NCBI RefSeq assembly: GCF_001748085.1
Contig: NZ_BBZK01000012.1
Span: 1 to 64,000 of the forward strand
Length of the DNA stretch: 64,000 bases
Direction of reading: 5' to 3'
From: Streptomyces sp. TP-A0874
Lineage (GTDB): Bacteria > Actinomycetota > Actinomycetes > Streptomycetales > Streptomycetaceae
A program made the position numbers and the translations under genes. The notes under the pieces were generated by a model. That model saw only the letters and a program-made list of their open reading frames with translations, had not been told where the DNA came from and made no database searches. This document shows positions 8,709-17,551 of the stretch, piece by piece (position 1 is the first letter of the stretch; the number at the start of each line of letters is the position of its first letter).

Positions 8709-9716
8709 ATGCGGAAGCTCTGGCTGGGGCTGGGTGTCGGGTTAGGGCTGTCGTTGAGCTTCCTGGCCCTGCTGGTGGTGGGCACGTTCACCGCCGCCTC
8801 GAATCTGCTCGGTGGCGTGGCGGGTCGGGGCACCGGTCTGGCCAAGGGGGCGGTCCCGGCGGCCTACAAGCCGCTGGTGCAGCAGTGGGGGAACCACTGT
8901 TCGGCCATCACCCCGTCGCTGCTCGCCGCCCAGCTGTACCAGGAGAGCGGTTGGAACCCGAGGGCGCAGAGCCCGGCGGCGGCGCAGGGCATAGCCCAGT
9001 TCATCCCGAGCACCTGGGCCGTGCACGGGCTGGACGGCAACGGGGACGGCAAGCGAGATGTCTTCGACCCGCAGGACGCGATTCCCTCGGCGGCCGCCTA
9101 CGACTGCAAGCTGGCCGAGTATGTGAAGGACACGCCGGGCGACCCGACCGAGAACATGCTCGCCGCCTACAACGCCGGGGCGTACGCGGTCATCGAGCAC
9201 GGGGGTGTGCCGCCGTACCGCGAGACCCAGAACTACGTGAAGACCATCACCACGCTCGCGAAGAGCTTCGAGGCCCCGGAGAGCAAGATCCCAGCTTCCC
9301 GGCAGGCGGCCGGGGCGATCTACTACGCCCAGCAGAAGCTGGGCACCGAGTACCTGTGGGGCGGTGACGGCCGGGAGGACCAGGGCGGCCGCTTCGACTG
9401 CTCGGGGCTGACCAAGGCGGCTTACGCCTCGGTCGGGATCGAGCTGCCCCGGGTCGCCAACGATCAGTACAACGCCGGGCCGCACCCCCAGCGGGACGAA
9501 CTGATGCCCGGTGACCTCGTCTTCTTCTCCGACGACCTCGACGATCCGCGGGCGATCCGCCATGTGGGGCTGTACGTGGGCGGCGGATATATGATCAATG
9601 CGCCGTACACAGGGGCCGTGATCCGGTTCGACAAGATCGACACGCCGGATTACTTCGGGGCCACCAGGGTTACCCAGGACGGCGCGCGGGCTCTTCCGGG
9701 GGCCGACACCGCGTAG
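8709..9716 (+). CDS. Lytic transglycosylase (SLT) fused to NlpC/P60 peptidase, membrane-anchored
   Basis: A 335-aa two-domain wall hydrolase. The N-terminal hydrophobic segment (residues 3-28) is a signal or anchor. The SLT domain (about 50-190) has the catalytic Glu in QLYQESGWNPRAQS, AQGIAQFIPSTW and AAYNAGAYAV. The NlpC/P60 domain (about 210-325) has catalytic Cys in FDCSGLTKAAY and His in RHVGLYVGGGYMI. Together they can cut the glycan strands and stem peptides. It is divergent from the secretion-like operon and probably opens the wall for that apparatus, as VirB1/TcpG proteins do. The ATG at 8709 follows GGAAGGAAG; frames reading further upstream lack a signal peptide. Confidence 0.92.
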   Translation: MRKLWLGLGVGLGLSLSFLALLVVGTFTAASNLLGGVAGRGTGLAKGAVPAAYKPLVQQWGNHCSAITPSLLAAQLYQESGWNPRAQSPAAAQGIAQFIPSTWAVHGLDGNGDGKRDVFDPQDAIPSAAAYDCKLAEYVKDTPGDPTENMLAAYNAGAYAVIEHGGVPPYRETQNYVKTITTLAKSFEAPESKIPASRQAAGAIYYAQQKLGTEYLWGGDGREDQGGRFDCSGLTKAAYASVGIELPRVANDQYNAGPHPQRDELMPGDLVFFSDDLDDPRAIRHVGLYVGGGYMINAPYTGAVIRFDKIDTPDYFGATRVTQDGARALPGADTA

Positions 9717-9937
9717 GCTGTCCCCCACCTCCCCCAAGCCGTCTGAGCTGCGACGATGGATCACCCTTCGGTAACGTACTGGTGGTCTTTCCGTGGAAAG
9801 CGGAACGTCGGGCGGGTGGTTGGGCGTTCCCTGGTGGCGAGGTTGATGTGCCCCCGAGCGGGCACGGCAGCCCCAGGGGGACGTGGGGGCCGACAGCGGG
9901 CAAATCGATCAGGGCGACAGACAAGGGGCCGCGTCAG

Positions 9938-10735
9938 ATGGCTGGAACCGCAGTGGGACTCCCTTTGTCGGTGGACTCCGCGACAGCGATGGACTCCCTG
10001 GCCTCGGCGACCTCGGAGCCCCTCACCGCCGCGGCCGGTCCGGTGGTCGAGGCCGAGTCCAATCTCGATGTCGAGCTGCTCTACGACATCAACGGGATCG
10101 GCACTGACGCCCCGCACTGGTTCGACCGCACCGTGGAGTGGGTCGGGGAGTACGGGATCCTGGTGGCGATGGCGCTGCTGATGCTCTTCTGCTGGTGGGG
10201 AGCGCGGAAGCGGAGCGGTGCACCGGGTGTGGTGGCCGGTCTGGTCTGGGCGCCGATCGCGGCCGGCATCGCCCTGCTGGTGAACATCCCGATCCGGGAG
10301 ATCGTCGAGCGGCCGAGGCCCTTCCTGGACCACGAGGGACTGCACGTCCTGGTGGAGGGCAAGACCGACTACTCCTTCGCCAGCGATCACTCGACGCTGG
10401 CCATGGCCATCGCGGTGGGCGTCTTCATCGCGCACCGGAGGTACGGTCTGGCGGCCCTCGGGCTCGCGCTCCTGGAGGGCTTCTGCCGGATCTACATGGG
10501 CGTCCACTACCCGACGGACGTGGTGGGTGGCTTCGCGCTCGGTACGGCTGTCGCCCTGCTGCTGGCCCCGCCCGCGATGGCGCTGCTCACACCGCTGGCG
10601 CGGACGGTCGCCGACTCCCGGGCCGGATGGCTGGTGCGGGCGGGCGGCGCGGGCGCCTCGGCCTCCGAGGGGGAGGCCGACTCGAACGGTCCCGCCGACG
10701 GCTCCGGAGGCCACCGGAACGACCTGGCGGCCTGA
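9938..10735 (+). CDS. PAP2-family membrane phosphatase
   Basis: A 265-aa polytopic protein with the three PAP2 phosphatase motifs: IREIVERPRPF (K/R-x6-RP), SFASDHSTLA (PSGH-like, with Ser-x-Asp-His) and CRIYMGVHYPTDV (SR-x5-H-like, His followed by Tyr-Pro-Thr-Asp). It should dephosphorylate a lipid phosphate such as undecaprenyl pyrophosphate or phosphatidic acid at the outer face. The tail is disordered and Gly/Ser-rich. The ATG at 9938 has AAGGGG upstream; the longer reading has no membrane-protein features. In motif 1 the usual Lys is Arg, and in motif 2 the usual Gly is Asp. Confidence 0.88.
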   Translation: MAGTAVGLPLSVDSATAMDSLASATSEPLTAAAGPVVEAESNLDVELLYDINGIGTDAPHWFDRTVEWVGEYGILVAMALLMLFCWWGARKRSGAPGVVAGLVWAPIAAGIALLVNIPIREIVERPRPFLDHEGLHVLVEGKTDYSFASDHSTLAMAIAVGVFIAHRRYGLAALGLALLEGFCRIYMGVHYPTDVVGGFALGTAVALLLAPPAMALLTPLARTVADSRAGWLVRAGGAGASASEGEADSNGPADGSGGHRNDLAA

Positions 10736-10994
10736 GGGCCTCCTTTCACCACTCCCGGCAGCCGCGCGCCCGCCGCGCTGTCGCGCTCCGAGGGTGGCCC
10801 GTGATCGGGGTGCCCCCGGGGGCGCGCCGCGGTCGCCCGAGGGCACCCACTGACGCACCGCGGATCGAACCGGCGGCGCGGGGTGGGCGAGAGTGGCCGC
10901 GGTGCTGGAGTGCGCCGGCCGCCGACCGTGACGGTTCGCCCCGGACGCTCGTTGTCCAAGCGAGTCGCAGCGGGACTACTGGGGGTTGTCGGCC

Positions 10995-11903
10995 ATGGCA
11001 GGGCAGCGAGGGCGTCGAGGCGGTGGTGTCATCGTCGTCGCCGTGTCGGGCAGCCTGCTGGCCTCGGCGGCCGTGACCGGCTGTTCGCAGCCGGATGTCG
11101 CGGTGGACCAGAAGCCCGCGGCTGACAGCCGGCCGGCGGACGACGCGTTGTCCCAGGTCCGGGACGCGGCCGACGTCCTTCTGCGGTCGGGCAGCTCCAG
11201 GGCCCGTACGGCGATGGAGACCGCGGTGGGCGGCACCAAGGTGACCACCCGGGGCGAGGGCGCCTTCGACTACACCCGGCGGATCGGTCGGCTGCGGGTG
11301 GTGCTGCCGCGGGATGCCGCCGGTCTGGCGGAGCACCGTCCGGTCACCGAGTTGATGACGGCCGGGGAGCTGTACATGAAGGACCGGGGGGCCGGGGTTC
11401 CGGCCGACAAGTGGGTGCGCCTGGACACCACGGAACTGGTGGACGGGAACCTGGTGAGCGGTGGGGCGGCGGATCCGCTGATCGCGGCGGAGCTGCTCCG
11501 TGGGGTCCGGCGGGTGAGCTACCTCGGTGAGACCGAGGACGGGAGTGGGCGGCGGCTGCGCCACTACCGGGGCACGACGGACATCGGACGGGCCGCGGAG
11601 CGCGCCTCGGAGTACGCCCGGGGTGCGCTGTCCGCCGCGGTGCGCGGCTTCGCCGCCGAGCCCGTCTCCTTCGACGCCTACCTCGACGGCCGGGGCCGGC
11701 TCCGTCAGGTGCGGTACCGCTTCGTCTTCACCGCGGGCGGGCGGGGCCCGGGTGAGGCGGGTGGAGTCGGCGCTCCGGGGGCGGGGAGCGGGGTGGAGGT
11801 GGTCTCGACGACGCAGTTGTTCGATTTTGGTGCTCCGGTCGACACGGTGCTGCCGGCGGAGCAGGACATCTACGCCGGTGAGGTGTCGATCTCCGGGGTC
11901 TGA
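10995..11903 (+). CDS. Secreted lipoprotein, LppX/LprG-like
   Basis: A 302-aa protein with a basic start, a hydrophobic stretch and a lipobox ending in AAVTGC (Cys about residue 30), so it is lipid-anchored outside the membrane. The mature part has a Ser/Arg-rich helix then repeated strand segments including EAGG and RQVRYRFVF, the feel of the actinobacterial lipoprotein families that bind or carry lipids. I cannot fix the family from sequence. The ATG at 10995 follows a GGGGG stretch at good distance and gives a compact signal peptide; an in-frame TTG at 10986 is possible. It is plus-strand between PAP2 and a small ORF. Confidence 0.8.
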   Translation: MAGQRGRRGGGVIVVAVSGSLLASAAVTGCSQPDVAVDQKPAADSRPADDALSQVRDAADVLLRSGSSRARTAMETAVGGTKVTTRGEGAFDYTRRIGRLRVVLPRDAAGLAEHRPVTELMTAGELYMKDRGAGVPADKWVRLDTTELVDGNLVSGGAADPLIAAELLRGVRRVSYLGETEDGSGRRLRHYRGTTDIGRAAERASEYARGALSAAVRGFAAEPVSFDAYLDGRGRLRQVRYRFVFTAGGRGPGEAGGVGAPGAGSGVEVVSTTQLFDFGAPVDTVLPAEQDIYAGEVSISGV

Positions 11904-12036
11904 CCCAGGCCGACATAGCCTTTCGGCGCAGGAGAGATGGTCCGTTCGTGCCATGCGCGCACTCTGTCCCGGTCTCTACGCTGAGCGGGCAGTACGGGGG
12001 AGCAGTGGATGCTCGCCGGGGGAGGAGGTGACGCGC

Positions 12037-12195
12037 GTGGTGCCATCCCGCGGTTGTGCCGTCCAGGACCACGTGGCCCTCGCGGAGATCGAACTCTGCG
12101 GTGAGCTGATGATCGCGGCCTCGGCGGCGGAGGGGGACAGGCTCAGCCCGGACCAGATCGACGAGGTGCTGGAAGTGGCGAGGGAACAGCGGTAG
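12037..12195 (+). CDS. Small conserved-looking protein, 52 aa
   Basis: An ORF of 52 codons beginning GTG-GTG behind GGGGGAGGAGG, which gives an 8-nt spacing. The product is acidic and helical, with the phrase ALAEIELCGELMIAASAA and an end DEVLEVAREQR. A GTG at 12028 also opens the frame but lies inside the ribosome site. Third-position GC is high and the ribosome site is near perfect, so I believe the gene is real. I recall similar short proteins annotated as hypothetical beside csoR in other Streptomyces. Function unknown. Confidence 0.65.
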   Translation: MVPSRGCAVQDHVALAEIELCGELMIAASAAEGDRLSPDQIDEVLEVAREQR

Positions 12196-12249
12196 GAGGG
12201 GCTGGATCCGGCCCCTCCGGCGCGTCGACGCGGATCCATGGTGAGTTTT

Positions 12250-12630
12250 TCAGCTCCGGAGCAGCCGGGCGACCGCCGCGGTGGCCTCGGCGACCTTCGC
12301 CTCCATCTCCTCGCCGCCCTGTACGGCGGCCGCGGCGACGCAGTGCCGCAGGTGCTCTTCCAGCAGTTGGACGGCGAAGGACTGCAGCGCCTTGGTGCCG
12401 GCCGACACCTGGGTGAGTATGTCGATGCAGTAGACGTCCTCGTCCACCATGCGCTGCAGCCCGCGGATCTGGCCCTCGATCCGGCGCAGCCGCTTGAGGT
12501 GCTGTTCCTTGTTCTTGCTGTAGCCGTAGGACGCCGGGGCGTCGTCGGTCAGGTGGCTGTCGGCGCGGCCGCCCGCCGCCGGGCCCGAGGCTCCGCTCCC
12601 GCCGCTCACGTCGGCCTTCGAGGTCGGCAC
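12250..12630 (-). CDS. csoR: Copper-sensing repressor CsoR
   Basis: A 126-aa CsoR/RcnR-family repressor. The Cys-His-Cys copper site is seen as Cys in DVYCIDILTQ and His plus Cys in EEHLRHC. The family core begins at KNKEQHLKRLRRIEGQIRGL; the first 35 residues are a disordered extension. CsoR releases DNA on binding Cu(I), inducing copper export. A perfect 10-bp-arm dyad sits 54 nt upstream of the start, so the gene is probably self-regulated. The start is GTG with GGGAGGGG upstream. In S. lividans the equivalent CsoR sits beside the same phosphate-transport genes and controls distant copZ-copA operons; no copper transporter is next to it here either. Confidence 0.95.
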   Translation of the reverse strand: MPTSKADVSGGSGASGPAAGGRADSHLTDDAPASYGYSKNKEQHLKRLRRIEGQIRGLQRMVDEDVYCIDILTQVSAGTKALQSFAVQLLEEHLRHCVAAAAVQGGEEMEAKVAEATAAVARLLRS

Positions 12631-12683
12631 GGTATGTCCCCTCCCGGTTCCGCCGCCGGCGGCTCCTGTGGTGCTTCGAAAGT

Positions 12684-12708
12684 CCGTATACCCCTACCGG
12701 GTATACGG
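12684..12708. promoter_or_regulatory. CsoR operator
   Basis: A perfect dyad with arms CCGTATACCC and GGGTATACGG around a 5-nt centre (CTACC). The core ATACCC-N5-GGGTAT is the classic CsoR box. It lies in the csoR promoter region and could also affect the divergent DUF47-pit promoter. Confidence 0.9.
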
Positions 12709-12852
12709 TAGCCAATTCCTCCGCCGATATCCGGGGGCCGCTGCCGGGGAGCCCGTTCGATGGGCGACACTGAGGTAACGGCGGTTAGCCGTGGCTGGAT
12801 GATGCGCCTAGCATCAGCCTGACCGAATCCGATTGCACCCCGAGGAACTCAC

Positions 12853-13473
12853 GTGCGATTTCGTCTGACCCCCCGGGAGACGAGTTTCTATGACATGTTC
12901 GCCGCATCCGCGGACAACATCGTCACGGGCTCGAGGCTCCTGTTGGAACTGCTCGGGGCGGACTCCTCCGCTCGGGCTGAGATCGGCGAGCGGATGCGGG
13001 CAGCGGAGCACGCGGGGGACGACGCGACCCACGCGATCTTCCACCAGCTGAACTCCTCGTTCATCACGCCCTTCGACCGCGAGGACATCTACAACCTCGC
13101 CTCCTCGCTCGACGACATCATGGACTTCATGGAGGAGGCGGTCGATCTCGTGGTGCTCTACGAGATCGACGAACTCCCCAAGGGGGTCGAGCGGCAGATC
13201 GAGGTGCTGGCGCGGGCGGCGGAGCTGACCGCCGAGGCGATGCCGAACCTGCGGACCATGTCCAACCTCACCGAGTACTGGATCGAGGTGAACCGTCTGG
13301 AGAACCAGGCGGACCAGATCCACCGCAAGCTGCTGGCCCACCTGTTCAACGGCAAGTACGACGCCATGGACGTGCTCAAGCTGAAGCAGATCGTGGACGT
13401 ACTGGAGGAGGCCGCGGACGCCTTCGAGCACGTGGCCAACACCGTCGAGACCATCGCGGTCAAGGAGTCCTGA
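12853..13473 (+). CDS. DUF47 (PhoU-like) phosphate transport regulator
   Basis: A 206-aa, all-helical DUF47 protein related to PhoU, with acidic metal-binding-type segments (AAEHAGDDATHAIF and a DREDIYNLASSLDDIMDFME stretch near residues 75-95). Such proteins pair with Pit-type phosphate carriers and are thought to control them. The GTG start has GAGGAA 6 nt upstream. The stop lies 6 nt before the pit start, so the two genes are co-transcribed and probably coupled. Confidence 0.92.
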   Translation: MRFRLTPRETSFYDMFAASADNIVTGSRLLLELLGADSSARAEIGERMRAAEHAGDDATHAIFHQLNSSFITPFDREDIYNLASSLDDIMDFMEEAVDLVVLYEIDELPKGVERQIEVLARAAELTAEAMPNLRTMSNLTEYWIEVNRLENQADQIHRKLLAHLFNGKYDAMDVLKLKQIVDVLEEAADAFEHVANTVETIAVKES

Positions 13474-13479
13474 CCTCCG

Positions 13480-14478
13480 GTGGACACCCTCGCGCTCGTC
13501 GTGACCATCGGGGTCGCGCTCGGTTTCACCTACACCAACGGCTTTCACGACTCCGCGAACGCCATCGCCACCTCCGTCTCCACCCGGGCACTGACCCCGA
13601 AGGCGGCCCTGACCATGGCCGCCGTGATGAACCTGGCCGGGGCCTTCCTGGGCAGCGGCGTCGCCAAGACGGTCAGCCAGGGGTTGATCGAGACGCCGCA
13701 CGGCTCCCGCGGCATGGCGATCCTCTTCGCCGCGCTGGTCGGCGCCGTGGTCTGGAACATGATCACCTGGTATTTCGGCCTCCCCTCCTCCTCCAGCCAC
13801 GCTCTCTTCGGGGGGATGGTGGGCGCCGCGCTCGCGGGATCGAGCGTCGTCTACTGGATGGGTGTGGTCGAGAAGATCGTCATCCCGATGATCCTCTCGC
13901 CGATAGTCGGGCTTCTCTTCGGCTATCTGGTGATGGTCGGCATCCTGTGGCTTTTCCGGAAGAGCAATCCGCACCGGGCCAAACGCGGCTTCCGGATAGC
14001 GCAGACGGTGTCGGCGGCGGCGATGGCGCTCGGCCACGGTCTGCAGGACGCGCAGAAGACCATGGGCGTCGTGGTGATGGCCCTGGTCATCGCCGACCTG
14101 GAGCAGCCGAACGCGGCGATCCCGGTCTGGGTCAAGCTCTCCTGCGCCCTGGTGCTCTCTCTCGGTACCTACGCGGGCGGCTGGCGGATCATGCGCACGC
14201 TGGGCCGTCGGATCATCGAGCTCGACCCGCCGCAGGGGTTCGCGGCCGAGACGACGGCGGCCTCCGTGATGTACACCGCGTCGTTCATGTTCCACGCGCC
14301 GATCTCCACCACGCACGTGATCACCTCGGCGATCATGGGCGTGGGGTCGACCAAGCGGTTCAAGGCGGTCCGCTGGGGCGTGGCCAAGAACATCATCATG
14401 GGCTGGTTCATCACCATGCCCGCCGCGGCGCTGTTCGCCGCACTGAGTTTCTGGACCGTCAAGCTGGCCTTCGGCTGA
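13480..14478 (+). CDS. pit: Low-affinity inorganic phosphate transporter Pit
   Basis: A 332-aa membrane carrier with the duplicated PiT signature: GFHDSANAIATSVSTR near the N-terminus and GHGLQDAQKTMGV in the second half, plus SSSHALFGG. It exchanges metal-phosphate or H+/Na+-phosphate across the membrane. The length and about ten hydrophobic segments match actinobacterial Pit. The start is GTG, 6 nt after the DUF47 stop. It converges with pstB across a strong hairpin, so low- and high-affinity phosphate uptake lie back to back. Confidence 0.95.
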   Translation: MDTLALVVTIGVALGFTYTNGFHDSANAIATSVSTRALTPKAALTMAAVMNLAGAFLGSGVAKTVSQGLIETPHGSRGMAILFAALVGAVVWNMITWYFGLPSSSSHALFGGMVGAALAGSSVVYWMGVVEKIVIPMILSPIVGLLFGYLVMVGILWLFRKSNPHRAKRGFRIAQTVSAAAMALGHGLQDAQKTMGVVVMALVIADLEQPNAAIPVWVKLSCALVLSLGTYAGGWRIMRTLGRRIIELDPPQGFAAETTAASVMYTASFMFHAPISTTHVITSAIMGVGSTKRFKAVRWGVAKNIIMGWFITMPAAALFAALSFWTVKLAFG

Positions 14479-14508
14479 CGGCGGACCGGCGCACCCGCCG
14501 GCACGGAC

Positions 14509-14539
14509 GAGCCCGCCCTCGGGAGCCAAGGGCGGGCTC
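14509..14539. terminator. Bidirectional terminator between pit and pstB
   Basis: Arms GAGCCCGCCCT and AGGGCGGGCTC pair perfectly over 11 bp with a 9-nt loop in the 114-nt gap between two convergent genes. Confidence 0.85.
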
Positions 14540-14592
14540 TGGGCTTCGCGGCCGCACCGCCATGCAGCACCGCGGAGCCGATCGTGGTCGGG

Positions 14593-15369
14593 TCAGCCGA
14601 AGCGTCCCGAGATGTAGTCCTCGGTGGCCCGTACCGACGGGTTGGAGAAGATCCGCTCGGTGTCGTCGATCTCGACGAGGGTGCCGGGCTGCCCGACGGC
14701 GGAGAGGTTGAAGAAGGCGGTACGGTCCGAGACCCGCGCCGCCTGCTGCATGTTGTGGGTCACGATGACGATGGTGAACCGCTCCTTCAGGGTGCTGATC
14801 AGGTCCTCGATGGCGAGGGTGGATATCGGGTCGAGGGCGGAGCAGGGCTCGTCCATCAGCAGCACCTGAGGCTCGACCGCGATCGCGCGCGCGATGCAGA
14901 GCCGCTGCTGCTGGCCGCCGGAGAGACCGGAGCCGGGCCGGTGGAGCCGGTCCTTGACCTCGGTCCAGAGGTTGGCGCCGCGCAGCGAGCTCTCGACGAT
15001 CTCGTCCAGCTCGCCCTTCCGCCGGGTCCCGTTCAGCCGCGGACCGGCGACCACGTTCTCGTAGATCGACATGGTCGGGAAGGGGTTCGGACGCTGGAAG
15101 ACCATGCCGACGGTCCGGCGGACGGACACCGGGTCGACGTCGGGTGCGTAGAGGTCCTCGTCGTCCAGCAGCACCTTGCCCTCCACCCAGCCCCCCGAGG
15201 TGACCTCGTGCATCCGGTTGAGGGTGCGCAGGAAGGTGGACTTGCCACAGCCCGACGGGCCGATGAAGGCGGTCACGGAGCGCGGCTCCACCGTCATCGA
15301 GATGTCCTCGATCGCCTTGTGGTTGCCGTAGTAGGCGGTGAGGCCGCTGACGTCGATGCGCTTGGCCAT
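14593..15369 (-). CDS. pstB: Phosphate ABC transporter ATPase PstB
   Basis: A 258-aa ABC ATPase that powers high-affinity phosphate uptake. Walker A is GPSGCGKST (about residue 37), the signature LSGGQQQR and Walker B VLLMDEPCSALDP follow, then the H-loop IVTHNM. The PstB-specific RPNPFPTMSIYENV is present. The ATG at 15369 is the family start; an upstream reading extends 48 residues with no homology. It is last in pstSCAB, 116 nt after pstA. Confidence 0.97.
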   Translation of the reverse strand: MAKRIDVSGLTAYYGNHKAIEDISMTVEPRSVTAFIGPSGCGKSTFLRTLNRMHEVTSGGWVEGKVLLDDEDLYAPDVDPVSVRRTVGMVFQRPNPFPTMSIYENVVAGPRLNGTRRKGELDEIVESSLRGANLWTEVKDRLHRPGSGLSGGQQQRLCIARAIAVEPQVLLMDEPCSALDPISTLAIEDLISTLKERFTIVIVTHNMQQAARVSDRTAFFNLSAVGQPGTLVEIDDTERIFSNPSVRATEDYISGRFG

Positions 15370-15485
15370 GTGTGGCTCACATTCCTTCCGGGGGGCTCCG
15401 CCCGGCGGAGCCGGGTTCTCTGCTGCTCCGGCCCGCCGGCGCCCTGTGGGGCGTCCGGGCCTCTCGATGGTGGCGGCCGGCGGGT

Positions 15486-16568
15486 TCAACGTCCGCTCCT
15501 GGGGGCCTTCCACCGGGCGATGGCGCGGGCGACCAGGTTGAGGATCATGACGAAGACGATCAGGACGAGCGCCGCCGCCCAGGCGCGGTCGATCGCGGCC
15601 GGGGTGCCGATGGCGTACTGCTCGTAGACGTAGAGCGGCAGCGAGGACTGGACGTCGGAGAACGGGTTGGTGTTGATGAACATGCTCCCCGAGACGAGCA
15701 GCAGGATCGGCGCCGTCTCACCGGTGATCCGGGCGACCGCCAGCATCACCCCGGTGGTGATCCCGCCGATGGCGGTCGGCAGCACGACCTTGAGGATCGT
15801 CCGCCACTTCGGCACGCCGAGCGCGAGGGATGCCTCGCGCAGCTCGTTCGGCACGAGCTTCAGCATCTCCTCGGTGGAGCGGACCACGACCGGCATCATC
15901 AGGATGGCGAGGGCCATGGCGCCGGCGAAGCCGGAGTAGCCCATTCCGAAGGTGAGCACCCAGGTGGAGAGGATGAACAGGCCGGCGACGATCGAGGGGA
16001 TGCCGGTCATGACGTCCACGAAGAAGGTGACCGCGCGGGCCAGCCGGCCGCGGCCGTACTCCACCAGGTAGACGGCGGTGAGCAGGCCGACCGGCGCGGC
16101 GATGGCGGTGGCGATGGCGACCTGCTCCAGGGTCCCGACGAGGGCGTGGTAGATGCCGCCGCCCGGGGCGCTGTTCGACAGCCCGGCCATGGAGTGCGTC
16201 AGGAAGTAGCCGTCGAGCACCTTCACCCCGCGGGCGACCGTGGTCCAGGCGAGGGAGAGGAGCGGCACGGTCGCGAGGACGAAGCAGAGCCAGACCAGGC
16301 TGGTGGCGATGCGGTCCTTCGCCTGGCGGGGGCCCTCGACCGCGGCGGTGGCCAGATAGCTGGCGAGGACGAAGAAGAGGGCGGCGAGGATGCCCCACTG
16401 GACGCGGCTGTGCCAGCCGGCGGCGAGGCCGAGGCCGCAGCCGGCGGCTATCGAGGCGAGGGCCGTGACGGCCGGGGCCCAGCGGGGGAGCCGCCGCTGG
16501 GAGAGGGTCCGCCGGGGCGGTGGGCCGGCCTCCCCGAGCAGGGGCTCTTCCAGGGTGAGGTGGCTCAT
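15486..16568 (-). CDS. pstA: Phosphate ABC transporter permease PstA
   Basis: A 360-aa permease with an N-terminal hydrophobic extension and six core helices. The EAA loop that docks PstB is visible as ELREASLALGVPKWRTI (about residues 240-256). It forms the channel with PstC. The ATG at 16568 overlaps the pstC stop as ATGA, so translation is coupled. About 60 extra N-terminal residues, including two additional hydrophobic stretches, are typical of actinobacterial PstA. Confidence 0.96.
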   Translation of the reverse strand: MSHLTLEEPLLGEAGPPPRRTLSQRRLPRWAPAVTALASIAAGCGLGLAAGWHSRVQWGILAALFFVLASYLATAAVEGPRQAKDRIATSLVWLCFVLATVPLLSLAWTTVARGVKVLDGYFLTHSMAGLSNSAPGGGIYHALVGTLEQVAIATAIAAPVGLLTAVYLVEYGRGRLARAVTFFVDVMTGIPSIVAGLFILSTWVLTFGMGYSGFAGAMALAILMMPVVVRSTEEMLKLVPNELREASLALGVPKWRTILKVVLPTAIGGITTGVMLAVARITGETAPILLLVSGSMFINTNPFSDVQSSLPLYVYEQYAIGTPAAIDRAWAAALVLIVFVMILNLVARAIARWKAPRSGR

Positions 16569-17551
16569 GCGTTGGCTCCCGAGTACTCCTTGCGCCTGGC
16601 GATGATCAGGCGGGCGGCACCGTTCACCAGCAGGGTGATGGCGAAGAGCACCAGGCCGGAGGCGATCAGCGCGTCCCGGCCGAACTCGTCCGCCTCGTTG
16701 AACTTGGCTGCGATGTTCTGGGCGAAGGTGCCGCCCCCCGCGTCCAGCAGATGGCCGGAGAAGACGAAGGACGGCGAGAGGACGGTGGCCACGGCCATGG
16801 TCTCGCCGAGGGCCCGGCCGAGGCCGAGCATGGCGGCGCTGATGATCCCGGAGCGGCCGAACGGCAGCACCGACATCCGGATCACCTCCCAGCGGGTGGC
16901 GCCGAGTGCCAGCGCCGCCTCCTCGTGCGCCTTCGGCACCTGGAGGAAGACCTCGCGGGTGACGTTGGTGATGACCGGCAGGATCATCACGGCCAGCAGG
17001 ATGCCGACGGTGAACAGCGACCGGGCGGGACCGGAGTCGGACTTGTCGAAGACGTAGGCCCAGCCCAGGTAGGCGTCGAGCCAGCGGTTCAGCCCGTCGA
17101 GGTACGGCACGAGGACCAGTGCGCCCCAGAGCCCGTAGACGATGCTGGGCACGGCGGCGAGCAGGTCGATGAGATAGGCCAGCGGGGCGGCGAGTCGGCG
17201 CGGGGTGTAGTGGGAGATGAACAGTGCTATCCCGACGGCCACCGGCACCGCGATGGCGAGCGCGATGATCGAGCTCACCACCGTGCCGTAGGCGAGGATC
17301 GCGATGCCGAACTCGACGGGCCGGCCCTGCGGGTTCCACTCGAACGCGGTGAGGAAGTTGGCTTCGTTCCGGGAGATCGCGATCGAGGCGCGGTAGGTCA
17401 GGAACACCGCGATGGCCGCCATGATGACCAGCAGCACGATCCCGGAACCCCGGGAGAGTGTGAGGAAGACCCGGTCTCCGGGGCGGCTGGCGCCTCCCCG
17501 GCTCGGCCCTCGGGGCGGCGGCGCGGTCGGGCTGGGTGATTCGTCGTCCAT
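16565..17551 (-). CDS. pstC: Phosphate ABC transporter permease PstC
   Basis: A 328-aa permease with six or more membrane helices. The EAA-type loop is HEEAALALGATRWEVI (about residue 215). The disordered Pro/Ser/Gly N-terminus (about 25 aa) is ordinary for the genus. The ATG at 17551 has GGAGAAG just upstream; a longer reading into the pstS-pstC gap has no support. It lies 134 nt downstream of pstS and overlaps pstA by 4 nt. Confidence 0.96.
   Translation of the reverse strand: MDDESPSPTAPPPRGPSRGGASRPGDRVFLTLSRGSGIVLLVIMAAIAVFLTYRASIAISRNEANFLTAFEWNPQGRPVEFGIAILAYGTVVSSIIALAIAVPVAVGIALFISHYTPRRLAAPLAYLIDLLAAVPSIVYGLWGALVLVPYLDGLNRWLDAYLGWAYVFDKSDSGPARSLFTVGILLAVMILPVITNVTREVFLQVPKAHEEAALALGATRWEVIRMSVLPFGRSGIISAAMLGLGRALGETMAVATVLSPSFVFSGHLLDAGGGTFAQNIAAKFNEADEFGRDALIASGLVLFAITLLVNGAARLIIARRKEYSGANA

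Noticed and set aside
12814..14529. 571-aa open frame opposite DUF47-pit
   Set aside because: High third-position GC of the real plus-strand genes leaves antisense frames open. The product is His/Gly/Asp-rich without domains.
15372..17057. 561-aa plus-strand frame opposite pstA/pstC
   Set aside because: Antisense shadow; pstA and pstC have clear homology and operon structure.
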